This document shows, one piece after another, positions 9,094-18,288 of a stretch of DNA of 64,000 bases. The position numbers and the translations under genes were made by a program. This DNA is from Planktothrix paucivesiculata PCC 9631. GTDB taxonomy: Bacteria > Cyanobacteriota > Cyanobacteriia > Cyanobacteriales > Microcoleaceae. A model generated the notes under the pieces. That model saw only the letters and a list, made by a program, of their open reading frames with translations. It was not told the origin of the DNA and searched no databases. The stretch covers positions 518,359 to 582,358 of the forward strand of contig NZ_LR735026.1 in the NCBI RefSeq assembly GCF_900009265.2, in the 5' to 3' direction. The first letter of the stretch is position 1, and every line of letters starts with the position of its first letter.

Positions 9094-10026
9094 TTAAATG
9101 TGATCTGAAAAAACCTGAGTTCCTTTATCGGCTTCTAAACTATCTCCTTTATTTTGGCCGTCGTGGAAGGCGCAAAGAATCACATCACAGGTTTTTCCCC
9201 AGGCGAGTGCCCCAGTTCTGTCAATTCCAATGGCCCCAAAATCCCGTTGATGCTCGTGGGCTTCAGCGAAGGATTTTTTAAAGGCGGTCTGTAAAGACTG
9301 ACCATCGGTGACTCGGATGACAATTTTAGCGGCTAAACACTCATCGAGAATATCTTCCCCAATGCCTGTACAACTCACCCCGGCTTGATCGGTGGCATAA
9401 TTTCCGGCCGGAGTGGCGGAGTCACTCACCCGACCAATACGCTCAAACCCTTTACCCCCGGTGGAAGTCCCGGCGGCTAATTGACCCCGTTGATCCAAGG
9501 CCACAACCCCGATGGTTCCAGTGCCTGCGGGTTCAGAAACCACATTAGCCATGGTGCGTTTAAAATTGTCCTTGCGGTCTTCCAGCCATTCCTGCAAACG
9601 TTGGTCGGTGAGGGGATTATAGAGGGGTAACTGGAGTTCTCGCGCTAATTCGGCGGCCCCATGGTCGGATAAAACGTGATCGGAGGCGTCTTGTAAAACC
9701 ACGGCCAAATCTATGGGATTTTTCACCCGTGAAACGTTAATTACGCCACTAAAACGTTGTAGGCTTCCATCCATTAAGGCGGCACTCATGCGGATTTGGC
9801 CATCGGATTGCAGGACAGAACCCGTGCCCGCATTGAACCGAGGATCGTTTTCTAGGAGTTGACAGCCGCGCACCACAGCTTCTTTAGCACTGGCTCCCCG
9901 GAGCAGGAGGGGATAAACTTGGTCAATCACTTGATAGAGGGATTTGCGTACCGCTTCTAATCCGCCTTTTCCTTGAAGGGAACTACCAGCACCGCCATGA
10001 ATAATTAGTTTAGGTTGAACGGCCAT
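9094..10026 (-). CDS. iaaA: Isoaspartyl peptidase / L-asparaginase (Ntn hydrolase)
   Basis: A plant-type asparaginase of the N-terminal nucleophile family; it is made as a precursor, cleaves itself and then hydrolyses beta-aspartyl peptides and asparagine. The sequence starts MAVQPKLIIHGGAGSS and contains GTGTIGVVALD, where the Thr in GTIGVV is the expected cleavage site and nucleophile, followed by GTSTGG, a substrate-binding loop. From the ATG at 10026 the product is 310 residues, typical of the family; an upstream TTG at 10047 would add seven residues and is less likely. It follows the small DUF2256 gene by 24 bases on the same strand, suggesting an operon. Confidence 0.92.
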   Translation of the reverse strand: MAVQPKLIIHGGAGSSLQGKGGLEAVRKSLYQVIDQVYPLLLRGASAKEAVVRGCQLLENDPRFNAGTGSVLQSDGQIRMSAALMDGSLQRFSGVINVSRVKNPIDLAVVLQDASDHVLSDHGAAELARELQLPLYNPLTDQRLQEWLEDRKDNFKRTMANVVSEPAGTGTIGVVALDQRGQLAAGTSTGGKGFERIGRVSDSATPAGNYATDQAGVSCTGIGEDILDECLAAKIVIRVTDGQSLQTAFKKSFAEAHEHQRDFGAIGIDRTGALAWGKTCDVILCAFHDGQNKGDSLEADKGTQVFSDHI

Positions 10027-10050
10027 GAATATCTTAATAAGGGACAATTT

Positions 10051-10197
10051 TTAAGCAGAACGGCGACGACGACAACGTTCGGAACAATATTTAACTTCCT
10101 CCCAACAGTCGGCCCATTTTTTTCGCCAGGTGAAGGGGCGATCGCAAACGGGACAGGTCTTTGTCGGTAAGTCGGACTTAGATCGCTGGCGTGCCAT
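10051..10197 (-). CDS. DUF2256 small zinc-binding protein
   Basis: A 48-residue gene. The reverse strand from ATG 10197 reads [15 protein letters not shown]..., ending in an arginine-rich tail before TAA. It contains CPVC and, after a tryptophan-rich [12 protein letters not shown] segment, CSERC, a likely zinc site. This matches the DUF2256 family (about 45-60 residues) of unknown function. It lies directly upstream of the asparaginase gene on the same strand. Confidence 0.88.
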   Translation of the reverse strand: MARQRSKSDLPTKTCPVCDRPFTWRKKWADCWEEVKYCSERCRRRRSA

Positions 10198-10244
10198 GCT
10201 AAGTTATTGAAGTTGCTCTAATCAGGGATGATCATATCATTTCC

Positions 10245-11003
10245 ATGTCACAGACCGTACCGTATAACCCCTTAACCCCGATTCGGATTGTGTTAGTGGA
10301 ACCCGCAGGGCCTTTAAATGTGGGTTCTGTTGCCCGGGTGATGAAGAATATGGGGCTTGGGCAGTTAGTGTTAGTGAATCCTCAGTGCGATCCCCTGGGG
10401 GATGAAGCGAAAAGAATGGCGGTTCACGCTAGGGATATTTTGGAAGGAGCGATCACTGTTTCCTCGTTACCGGAGGCTTTAGTGGGATGTCAACGGGCGA
10501 TCGCCACCACGGCCAGATCTAGATCGGATGCTTTACCCACGGATTTAGAAGATCCCAGAACGGTTTTACCCTGGTTATTAGATTGTCCCTCGGCTTTGAT
10601 TTTTGGGCCGGAAGATCGGGGGTTAAATAATGATGAATTGAGTTATGCTCAACGATTTCTGCGAATTCGGTCTAGTTCGGTTTATCCGTCTTTAAATTTA
10701 GCCCAGTCGGTGGGGGTGTGTTGTTATGAATTACGATATTGTATGTTAGAACCTCAAGAGAGGATAAACAACTCCATAGAAATTCCCCCGGCTTCTACGG
10801 TTCCCTTAGAGGTCTTAGAGGGTTATTATCAACAGTTGGAAGCGATGTTACTCAAGATTGGATATGTCTATCCCCATACCGCCAATAGTCGGATGAAAAA
10901 ATTTCGGCGTTTGTATAATCGAGCTAATTTAACCTCGGAAGAAGTGGCCATGTTGCGTGGCATTCTCAGTCAAGTAGAATGGGCGTTGTCAGAATCACTG
11001 TAG
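10245..11003 (+). CDS. SpoU-family tRNA 2'-O-methyltransferase, TrmJ-like
   Basis: A SPOUT-class (knotted) RNA methyltransferase, predicted to methylate the 2'-hydroxyl of tRNA nucleotide 32 as TrmJ does. Three family motifs are visible: VLVEPAGPLNVGSVARVMKN (motif 1), LIFGPEDRGLNN (motif 2) and SSVYPSLNLAQSVGVCCYE (motif 3). The 252-residue length and the C-terminal helical extension fit TrmJ rather than TrmL. The stop TAG is the second to fourth base of an interspersed repeat beginning at 11000, so the repeat supplies the stop. The exact target cannot be read from sequence. Confidence 0.88.
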   Translation: MSQTVPYNPLTPIRIVLVEPAGPLNVGSVARVMKNMGLGQLVLVNPQCDPLGDEAKRMAVHARDILEGAITVSSLPEALVGCQRAIATTARSRSDALPTDLEDPRTVLPWLLDCPSALIFGPEDRGLNNDELSYAQRFLRIRSSSVYPSLNLAQSVGVCCYELRYCMLEPQERINNSIEIPPASTVPLEVLEGYYQQLEAMLLKIGYVYPHTANSRMKKFRRLYNRANLTSEEVAMLRGILSQVEWALSESL

Positions 11004-11051
11004 AGGCGTGCCCGAGCGCAGCGATGCCGTAGGCTATTGGCGCGTCTGTAC
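11000..11051. repeat. Interspersed palindromic repeat (GTAGAGRCGTGCC family)
   Basis: The ends GTAGAGGCGTGCC and GGCGCGTCTGTAC are imperfect inverted repeats around an inner GAGCGCAGCGATGCCGTAGGC. A shorter relative is at 57429-57458. The left end carries the stop codon of the TrmJ-like gene. Confidence 0.75.
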
Positions 11052-11093
11052 CAGGAATCACGGAAAAGTAAAATTCTAGTCAGGTGTTTAGGT

Positions 11094-12587
11094 GTGGCTC
11101 AACGATCTCCTCGTCAGTCGTTATTCTCAATCTTTTCCTTTAATAAGTCTGGCTCTAAGTCCTCTGAGCCAAAAACCCGCAATGGGAAGGCGTCTCAACC
11201 GCAACCAAGGCGTCAATCTCGTCGTGATCCGGTAAAAACAGCCCCCCGTCGCCCTCCATCCCCGGAACAACGGCAGAATCATGATTCTGGCCGTTCGGAG
11301 TCTTTTGATCCCCTGCTTTCTCAACTGCGCCCAAAACCCGTTCCGCCTAAATCTCGTAAACCCCGACCTACCACCGGTAAACGCCCCCCTAATGCGGCTA
11401 CTGGTGCTTCTGTTTTGCCCTTTCGCAAGCCTGCTGATCCGGCCCCCCGTCGTTCCCGCACACCGGAGGGGGTTATGCTTCCGGCTCCGACCCCTCCCCT
11501 TGCCCCTAGGGATAAATCAGTAAAACGGGTGAGAAAAAAACGTCGGGTTTCTCCGATGGTTTATGCCACCCGCTTACTAATTTTAGGAATAGGGATTGGT
11601 GTTATTTCAGGGACAATTTTATCGGCTTTAAATGCCTTGGGTCGTTCTAGTGTTGCTGCTGATCAAACCGTAAATTTAAGCCTGGAACAACAACAAAATT
11701 CTACGTCTTCTAATGCTTTAGTTTCATCCCTACCATTAACTCAAGAAGCCTCGGATTTAAAAACAGCAATTCTGGGTTTAGCAAAGGATTCACCTAAGTT
11801 AAAACCCGGGGTGTTTTTAGTGGATTTAGATACGGGAAAATATGTGGATATTCAGGGGCAAGAAGCAGTTCCGGCTGCTAGTACCATTAAGGTTCCGATT
11901 TTAGTCTCATTTTTCCAAGCGGTTGATGAAGGCAGGATACGTTTAGATGAAGTGTTGACCATGGAAGAAAAACACATTGCTAAGGGGTCTGGAGAATTGC
12001 AAGATAAACCAGTCGGGAGTAAATTTACAGCCCTAGAAACAGCAGATTTAATGATTACAAATAGTGATAATACTGCCACTAATATGTTAATTGATCGCTT
12101 GGGTGGGATTGAATCCTTGAATCAACAGTTTGCTTCTTGGCAATTAAAACAAACTCAAATGCAAAATATTCTTCCTGATTTGGAAGGAACAAATAAAACC
12201 AGTGCCAAGGATTTAGTTAATTTAATGGCGGACATCAATCAAGGAAAGTTAGTTTCTTTGAAATCCCGCGATTTTATGTTAAGAATTATGCAGCAAACTC
12301 GCAATCGTTCTTTGTTACCTCGTGGTTTAGGAGATGGGGCATTTATTGCTCATAAAACGGGCAATATTGACTCGGTTTCCGGGGATATTGGTTTAATTGA
12401 TATGCCTAATGGTAAACGCTATTTAGTCGGGGTTTTGGTGCAACGAGAAGCGGATGATCCCCAAGCTAATGAACTCATTCGTCAAATTTCTTCTACTATT
12501 TATCAGTATTTTGATAGTTCTACCTATGTTGAACCTAATTCTAATTCGCAAACTTCTCCCGATCAGGTTCAAGATGATCAACAATAA
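11094..12587 (+). CDS. Membrane-anchored beta-lactamase-fold serine hydrolase
   Basis: A penicillin-recognising-fold protein, probably acting on cell-wall peptides outside the membrane. I place the start at GTG 11094; the open frame extends to TTG 11037, but that codon is inside an interspersed repeat. The first ~150 residues are basic and rich in Pro, Ser and Arg, then comes one membrane helix (MVYATRLLILGIGIGVISG, about 156-178). The extracellular domain has all three active-site motifs: STIK (Ser263, Lys266), SDN (324-326) and KTG (421-423). The omega-loop ExxLN glutamate of true class A beta-lactamases is not visible; the region reads ILPDLEGTNKTS. A DD-peptidase-like or regulatory role is therefore at least as likely as beta-lactam hydrolysis. 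Confidence 0.8.
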   Translation: MAQRSPRQSLFSIFSFNKSGSKSSEPKTRNGKASQPQPRRQSRRDPVKTAPRRPPSPEQRQNHDSGRSESFDPLLSQLRPKPVPPKSRKPRPTTGKRPPNAATGASVLPFRKPADPAPRRSRTPEGVMLPAPTPPLAPRDKSVKRVRKKRRVSPMVYATRLLILGIGIGVISGTILSALNALGRSSVAADQTVNLSLEQQQNSTSSNALVSSLPLTQEASDLKTAILGLAKDSPKLKPGVFLVDLDTGKYVDIQGQEAVPAASTIKVPILVSFFQAVDEGRIRLDEVLTMEEKHIAKGSGELQDKPVGSKFTALETADLMITNSDNTATNMLIDRLGGIESLNQQFASWQLKQTQMQNILPDLEGTNKTSAKDLVNLMADINQGKLVSLKSRDFMLRIMQQTRNRSLLPRGLGDGAFIAHKTGNIDSVSGDIGLIDMPNGKRYLVGVLVQREADDPQANELIRQISSTIYQYFDSSTYVEPNSNSQTSPDQVQDDQQ

Positions 12588-12661
12588 TTGATTCTAAGGT
12601 ATGTAAGTGCCAGCCCACGCACTTTATAAGTATTTAAAGATAATTTTAATAAAAATATTAT

Positions 12662-13237
12662 TTAAAAAAGGGATAAATTCAAATTAAACCCCGGTAGTAT
12701 TTCTTCACCGGATAGTTCTGTAGGAATATTTCTCAATTCTACAACTTTTTCAAAGCGATAAATTTCAACTTGCTGCTGTTGAGGATTAATCAACCAACCT
12801 AATTTCACGCCCGCATCCAAATATTCTAACATTTTCCGCCGCAGGGGTTCCAATTCATCCGTAGCTGACCTTAGTTCGATCACAAAATCTGGCGCAATGG
12901 GGGGAAATTTTCGGCGTTGTTCGGGGGTGAGATTTTCCCAACGTTCTTTTTTAATCCAAGCAGCATCAGGAGAACGATCTCCACCATTGGGAAGTTTAAA
13001 AATAGTTGAAGAACTAAAAGTATAACCGAGTTTTGTTTGACGATTCCAGATGCCCAAATCTATGATAAATTCCGCTTCTCGATTTCCACTTTCTCCCCCA
13101 ACCGGAGACATAATTGTTAATTCTCCTTGAGTATTTCTTTCAAATTTTAATTCTCGGTTATTTTGACAGAGTTGATAGAACTGTTCATCGCTAAGTTGAA
13201 CCATATCTAGGTTTAATATTACAGGACTAATAACCAT
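12662..13237 (-). CDS. Uma2 family (DUF820) putative endonuclease-fold protein
   Basis: A 191-residue member of the Uma2/DUF820 family, very abundant in cyanobacteria, with a PD-(D/E)XK nuclease-like fold and unknown role. Visible family features are FERNTQGELTIMSPVGGESG, the SPDAAWI segment (conserved Asp), PDFVIELRS with an acidic active-site-like E, and GVKLGWLINP. Two other family members are at 39374-40108 and 40154-40774. It stands alone on the minus strand. Confidence 0.88.
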   Translation of the reverse strand: MVISPVILNLDMVQLSDEQFYQLCQNNRELKFERNTQGELTIMSPVGGESGNREAEFIIDLGIWNRQTKLGYTFSSSTIFKLPNGGDRSPDAAWIKKERWENLTPEQRRKFPPIAPDFVIELRSATDELEPLRRKMLEYLDAGVKLGWLINPQQQQVEIYRFEKVVELRNIPTELSGEEILPGFNLNLSLF

Positions 13238-13289
13238 ATTCTTAGTCTCACCACTGCGGTCGCTATTAATAATTATATTATAGCAATGT

Positions 13290-13862
13290 TTATTGCAACT
13301 TTTGCGTTAGATTCCAGCAGCCATTTCGATGCTCAAAAATATAAGCCCCTGGTTCTCCATAGGTATAATCTAAATATTCTTCTCCTTCCTTATTAGGATC
13401 ATAAGCATAGTGAGCTTTAATATAGTTGACTCGAAAAGTAGTATTATTAATGCGAATTAAGTCAATTTGTAAGCGGGTATAGGGACTATTATCTACCGCA
13501 GAAGGGACAAGTTGTACCCAACGGTAATCTCTTAAATCAATACTAAACTCATCATCTTTTTTATTGAGAGTTCCTATCAAATAACTGGGATTTTCATAAT
13601 CTCGGACTTCGATAATATCGGCTGTATAGGTTAAGCGTGTTTCGTTTCCTTGGTAATCTTGACCCCGCACAAAATTCTCAAAAAAGGCTCTGTATTCATC
13701 GGGTGTACAATACTGCGGTACAGTCGAAGCCGTTTTAGGTTGAACTTGAGCGTTAGCAGGCGGTAATAAATTGGAGGTAATAATAGGTTTAACAGTGCTT
13801 GCTAAAATAGTAAGGATTAGAACCGTAGTGGAAGTTAAAATCTTCCTAAATTTGATAGACAT
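13290..13862 (-). CDS. Secreted protein of unknown function
   Basis: I do not recognise this 190-residue protein. Residues 1-38 form a signal peptide: basic start MSIKFRKI, a hydrophobic core and PPANAQ, an AxA-type cleavage site. The mature part begins with VQPKTASTVPQYC and is rich in Tyr, Asn and Asp. It has two Cys residues, in PQYCTPDE and RNGCWNL, that could form a disulfide. It lies between a Uma2 gene and another secreted gene, 67 bases downstream of the latter on the same strand. Confidence 0.6.
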   Translation of the reverse strand: MSIKFRKILTSTTVLILTILASTVKPIITSNLLPPANAQVQPKTASTVPQYCTPDEYRAFFENFVRGQDYQGNETRLTYTADIIEVRDYENPSYLIGTLNKKDDEFSIDLRDYRWVQLVPSAVDNSPYTRLQIDLIRINNTTFRVNYIKAHYAYDPNKEGEEYLDYTYGEPGAYIFEHRNGCWNLTQKLQ

Positions 13863-13929
13863 GGCAAGATCAATAAAATAGGGATGTATTTGAGATCAGG
13901 AGTTAGGAAAAATACAATTAAATACCATT

Positions 13930-14433
13930 TCAAAGCCCACAGGTAGATACAAAAAGCCTTTCTCTAATGATTGACCATTCTTTGGCTTCAGAAGTCCCAG
14001 GACTAAGTTTTTTTCCAATGAGTTGAGGATAGCGATTATAAAAAATTATATCTGCTAAATAATCATAGGGGTTAGAATAGGAGTTAGGCATACCTTGAAA
14101 ATTGAAGTCCCAAAGATCTTCAGGTTCCTGTTCTGCACCGTGACAAACTTCCCGAGTAGGTCTGATCATGGGTGCAATAACAGCGCGTAAATTCTCCCAT
14201 TCCCGAATATATTCTCGATCTGTGCTGGTTAGTTTGCGACCCTGCAATTCAGGATTAACTTGATAGAAGAAATGATCGGTATACTGATCAATTAATTGGG
14301 ATGGGGCTGGGCGGGAAACTTGGGTTAACTCAGTATTAACAGGGTGTGGAATTGCATTTGCTATTGGGGTATAAGTCAAACATACCATCCCAGATAAAAA
14401 AGAGAATGCAGAAAATTTTGAGAGAGTCAGCAT
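13930..14433 (-). CDS. Secreted protein of unknown function
   Basis: An unrecognised 167-residue protein. The N-terminus MLTLSKFSAFSFLSGMVCL leads into a signal peptide ending IANA before IPHPVN. The mature region has a duplicated motif: FFYQVNPELQGRKLT followed by an EYIREWENLR helix, and IFYNRYPQLIGKKLSPG followed by a KEWSIIRERL helix, so it appears to consist of two related halves. Two mature Cys residues (REVCHG and VSTCGL) could pair. It probably forms a transcription unit with the downstream secreted gene. Confidence 0.6.
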   Translation of the reverse strand: MLTLSKFSAFSFLSGMVCLTYTPIANAIPHPVNTELTQVSRPAPSQLIDQYTDHFFYQVNPELQGRKLTSTDREYIREWENLRAVIAPMIRPTREVCHGAEQEPEDLWDFNFQGMPNSYSNPYDYLADIIFYNRYPQLIGKKLSPGTSEAKEWSIIRERLFVSTCGL

Positions 14434-14627
14434 AGAAAACTAGATGGGGGTTATACAGTTAATAACAATGAAGGAATCTATTTTTCCAGATACCGAATCA
14501 TTAATTATTATAAATTTTGTAAATTGGGTTGTGTCAGAGTCATCCTAATATTAGCCTCAGCCTGTGATCGCTATTGATAATTATACTATCTCAGTTTAAA
14601 AAGGCTAAAAATACGCACTAAAAAAAA

Positions 14628-16082
14628 TCATTGAATATCAACATAAATATCTTTTTCATGTTGCTTAAATTCGTCATCAATATTATATAATAAATTCCGA
14701 ATTTGTTGGCGAAGTTCTCGGGCTGGTTCCAAACAATCCCGTTGATAATCGGATAAAGTTAATTGCAGATTAGGATAAAGTAATTTTAAAAATCCTGATG
14801 CTGTTTTGATAATTGCTTGTTGATCTCGGATCATGATATTATCACCGAATTGAGTATGTTGTTGGGCATATTGATTAAAGCGAGTATCTTTTCTTAAAGA
14901 TAATAATACTTCTCCAAAAAAATCCATTTTTAACCCGATTTGATCAGCAATCATATCGCCTTGAAATTTAGGAATTTCCCACCCCGGTAAAATCCCAGCA
15001 AAACGATCTAACAGTGCTGTTTCCGAGAAAAAATTAGGCAAATTTGCCATTAAATTATATTCATTTTTAGGACGTAGATATTCATTTAGTTCGATGTTAC
15101 CTAATAATGCTAAAGAACAATCACTAGCAATATCAGCAAATCCTGAACGATTATAACGTCCATTAGCCAGATAGGTTTTTAAAGGCCCAATTATCTCATC
15201 AGGATTATCAAAAGTTAAACTTTGAACTTCATCTAAAACCACGACATCATAACGCCCTAATAAACCAACTTCTTTAGTTCTTCCATTAATAAATAATTGA
15301 GAAGGGGTTACTTTTCCTCCACTAATTACAGAAACTTTATTATTAATATTTTCATAAACAAAGCTTTTTCCTGTTCCTTTTGGCGCTAATTCAATTAAAT
15401 GATAATTAGATTCTACTAAAGGTAATAAACGAGTTAAAATCCAGGTTTTTACTCGATGATTATAGCTGGGATGTTCGGGATTAAAACCCATGGAACAAAA
15501 CATTAAATCTCGCCATTGTTCTGTGGTAAAGTTTGAACGACATTCAGCATAAGTAGTGAGGTTAACTTCAGAACATTGGAAGGGGTCAAAATCAATCACG
15601 CAGACTTTAAATTTATCATCCGTAGTATTTTTATATCTTAAAGTGATTTTACCCCATACTCCCTGTCTCAATAACATTTGATAACGTTCTACAATATCGG
15701 TAGAAATTTCACAATCCGATAAATTTAAAACGGGAATATTAGCTAAAGGTTCAGGAATTTGTTTAGCGTTTGGTTCCAATTTTATTCTAACTTGAAGTAA
15801 TGCAATTAATTTATGTATTTCTCCTTGAGTTAGTTTGAATTTAATAACTTCTTGATCATCTTTTCGGGGAAAAGCATTTTTTACAAAGGTATTAATTTTT
15901 TCTAGTTCGGAGTTACTTAAAATCCCACTTCCAGGGACAATTTTATCGAGTAACCATTCAGCGACAAAGCTAGGAATACCTAAAGTAGTTAATCTACTGG
16001 AGGGTAAACGTTTTTTGTCTATACTTAAAGTTGTAAAAATTTTAGTAACTAACTCATTGTCATAATTATTAGAAAAAGTCAT
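14628..16082 (-). CDS. brxL: BREX-type AAA+ protein BrxL, short form
   Basis: BrxL is an AAA+ ATPase of BREX phage-defence systems. The N-terminal domain (about 1-200) precedes a nucleotide-binding core with Walker A APKGTGKSFVYE (about 233-244), the family's ISGGKVTPSQLF, Walker B YDVVVLDEVQ (about 278-287) and a sensor segment LALLGNIEL. The protein is 484 residues, while BrxL of type 1 BREX, as I recall it, is about 660-700 with a C-terminal Lon-like domain; that domain is absent here and no fragment of it follows. The start overlaps the pglZ stop by 14 bases, so translation is coupled. It is the last gene of the operon. Confidence 0.85.
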   Translation of the reverse strand: MTFSNNYDNELVTKIFTTLSIDKKRLPSSRLTTLGIPSFVAEWLLDKIVPGSGILSNSELEKINTFVKNAFPRKDDQEVIKFKLTQGEIHKLIALLQVRIKLEPNAKQIPEPLANIPVLNLSDCEISTDIVERYQMLLRQGVWGKITLRYKNTTDDKFKVCVIDFDPFQCSEVNLTTYAECRSNFTTEQWRDLMFCSMGFNPEHPSYNHRVKTWILTRLLPLVESNYHLIELAPKGTGKSFVYENINNKVSVISGGKVTPSQLFINGRTKEVGLLGRYDVVVLDEVQSLTFDNPDEIIGPLKTYLANGRYNRSGFADIASDCSLALLGNIELNEYLRPKNEYNLMANLPNFFSETALLDRFAGILPGWEIPKFQGDMIADQIGLKMDFFGEVLLSLRKDTRFNQYAQQHTQFGDNIMIRDQQAIIKTASGFLKLLYPNLQLTLSDYQRDCLEPARELRQQIRNLLYNIDDEFKQHEKDIYVDIQ

Positions 16083-18288
16083 TTAAACCTCCTTGAATAC
16101 CACTACTAAAGATTTTTTTAATAATAATATAGGATTTTGAATCAAGGTTTGATTGACCCGAATCAGTATTAGAAAAGCTAAAAGTTAATTGACCTGATAA
16201 TTCAATCTTGTTTTCATTTTTATCGGGTGCTAACTCTGGATATTCACTAATAGATATTTTATGAATAACTTGATCATTCGGTTTAATGGTAATATCTAAC
16301 ATTTTTCCTGTTTTAAAATCATTTAATTGATCAATAAATAAACAAAGATTAGTCAAGGATACTGGATTATGATTATGAATCGTAATCGTCAATTCTCCTG
16401 GTGGTTTTGCTTTCCCTTCTCCGCTACAAGTTACTATCACTGGATAACGTTGTAAAGATTGACTTAAAACAGAAAATCCAATCACAACTTCTTCGGGAAA
16501 TAGTCCACCATGAGAACCAATAATTTGCTTGTCTTTTGTATAATTAAACGCGCTAATACAGTCGGAATTTCTGACAATACTAATATCGTGAGGAAGTCCA
16601 AAACGTCTAGCGTCAAGAAAAACAAAACGAGAATCATCTGTTTTCCCGATCGCCATTCTACCTTTTGATTCTAATTCTTCTGGACAATTAGATAATTTTT
16701 GCACATCTCCCATGATTTGACCATGATCACTAGAGATAACAACTTTTAATTTTTTAGAATTAGGACAGTGCTCTAAAAAATGTTGAATATTTCTAGCAAT
16801 TCCTTGTAAACGACTGATTCTTTCTACTTGATATAAAGTTTTCCAATCTTTTTCTTGATGATAAAGTTCATCTAATTGATCTGTATCCCAACAATAAATC
16901 TGATATTTATTCTCTTTTAAGTCTTGGATTAATTCATGTTTATTCTGATCGGTATAACGGTTTCCTGATTTTACCATAGAAAAACCGGATTTTGCGTTAG
17001 GTTTCCAAGATGAATCTGCGGGTAAAAGTTGAGAATAAAGACTCCATTTTGCATATTCAGTTTTGGTAGGAAGGATACTAAAGCGCGGGGTAATATCTAT
17101 TTCCAGTGATAGTTGATTATTGGTAGTCAAAATGGCAACTAATTCTTGATGATCTAACCATCCTAAACCATCAACAACTACCCAAATCACAATATTGTCC
17201 TGTGCTAATTTTAGCAATTGAGAAGTCCCATTATAATTTAGAAATGACTTGTCAACATTATCTATTTTTAAGTCGGGGTAGTTTCTTAGTATCCAGTTAA
17301 CAAAATTATCTGCTAGTTGTTGACTAATTTGTTCTTCCTTGGGAGTATGATTAATTGTTGTTTCCCAACGTCTAAAGGGTAAATAAGATTCTGTCACCCA
17401 TTCTAAAGCATCTTGAGGACTCGCATCAGTAGATAAGGGTAAAGGTTGAATAGGTGGTAATTTTTGCTGTAGTTGGGATATTTTTTGACCTCCTAAATAG
17501 AAACTAATTTTATTAATTCTTTCTGGAGTGATCCAAATTGGTTTATCCGATAAAATATCATAGGCGATAGAAGCTATTATCTGATTACCAGTTTGTTGAT
17601 GTAATATTAACTCATCTAAAATTTTAGCTTCTGTTTGATAAATTTTTTGTCGCCAAAAATCACTAAATTCCTTCAAATAAACATCAGGAATATTTAAGGG
17701 GTATTTCCCTAATATATTAATAATATCAAGATCCGAACCTAAACCCAACCAATTTATTAAAACTTGATGCTTATTTTCGCTTTGATAATAACTGATTAAA
17801 TTATCATTGTCATGGTTTTGACTAATTTTATATTTCCAAACATCTTCAAATATTTGATAGTCTTCTGGGACTTCAATACCTAACCATTCTGCTAAATGTT
17901 CTACCGATAGATTATCTATTAACCAAAAATTTTCTTCCGTATTCGTTTTATTAGCTAATAAAGATTCAACACGATGATTTGAAGCATAACTATCAAGCTG
18001 AGTAATCATTTTAAAAATATGTTGGTCATCCCAATTATTAGGGATAGATAAAGGAGCAAAAATAGCTTCTAATTTTGGCCGGGGGTGTTGTTTTATCTCA
18101 ATAATTAAATCAGCTTTATTCCGTACTCTTAACCATTCTTTTGTCCAATCACAGAGTCTTTTCCCTTTAATCCAATAAGCATTAGCTTCAAGCGTAAAAG
18201 ATTGTAACCACTCCACTTCGTTAGTAATAACAAGATAGTCAGTAAGTGGTTGATATAATTCCGTAGGGTCTAAGATAATTTTATTCAT
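16069..18288 (-). CDS. pglZ: PglZ-domain protein of a BREX-like system
   Basis: PglZ proteins have an alkaline-phosphatase-like fold and are core BREX components. In this 739-residue protein the metal-binding landmarks are VVVDGLGWLD (about 370), VVISSDHGQ (about 520) and IIGSHGGLFPEEVV (about 595), consistent with an intact site. The N-terminal ~300 residues are helical and divergent; the C-terminal ~130 look like an immunoglobulin-like beta domain (GELTITIHNHNPVSL). The start overlaps brxC by 8 bases and the end overlaps brxL by 14. The enzymatic role in defence is not established for the family. Confidence 0.9.
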   Translation of the reverse strand: MNKIILDPTELYQPLTDYLVITNEVEWLQSFTLEANAYWIKGKRLCDWTKEWLRVRNKADLIIEIKQHPRPKLEAIFAPLSIPNNWDDQHIFKMITQLDSYASNHRVESLLANKTNTEENFWLIDNLSVEHLAEWLGIEVPEDYQIFEDVWKYKISQNHDNDNLISYYQSENKHQVLINWLGLGSDLDIINILGKYPLNIPDVYLKEFSDFWRQKIYQTEAKILDELILHQQTGNQIIASIAYDILSDKPIWITPERINKISFYLGGQKISQLQQKLPPIQPLPLSTDASPQDALEWVTESYLPFRRWETTINHTPKEEQISQQLADNFVNWILRNYPDLKIDNVDKSFLNYNGTSQLLKLAQDNIVIWVVVDGLGWLDHQELVAILTTNNQLSLEIDITPRFSILPTKTEYAKWSLYSQLLPADSSWKPNAKSGFSMVKSGNRYTDQNKHELIQDLKENKYQIYCWDTDQLDELYHQEKDWKTLYQVERISRLQGIARNIQHFLEHCPNSKKLKVVISSDHGQIMGDVQKLSNCPEELESKGRMAIGKTDDSRFVFLDARRFGLPHDISIVRNSDCISAFNYTKDKQIIGSHGGLFPEEVVIGFSVLSQSLQRYPVIVTCSGEGKAKPPGELTITIHNHNPVSLTNLCLFIDQLNDFKTGKMLDITIKPNDQVIHKISISEYPELAPDKNENKIELSGQLTFSFSNTDSGQSNLDSKSYIIIKKIFSSGIQGGLNDFF

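Noticed and set aside
11094-12587. Beta-lactam resistance gene
   Set aside because: The omega-loop glutamate is not visible and the architecture (long basic N-terminus, membrane helix) is that of a cell-wall protein.
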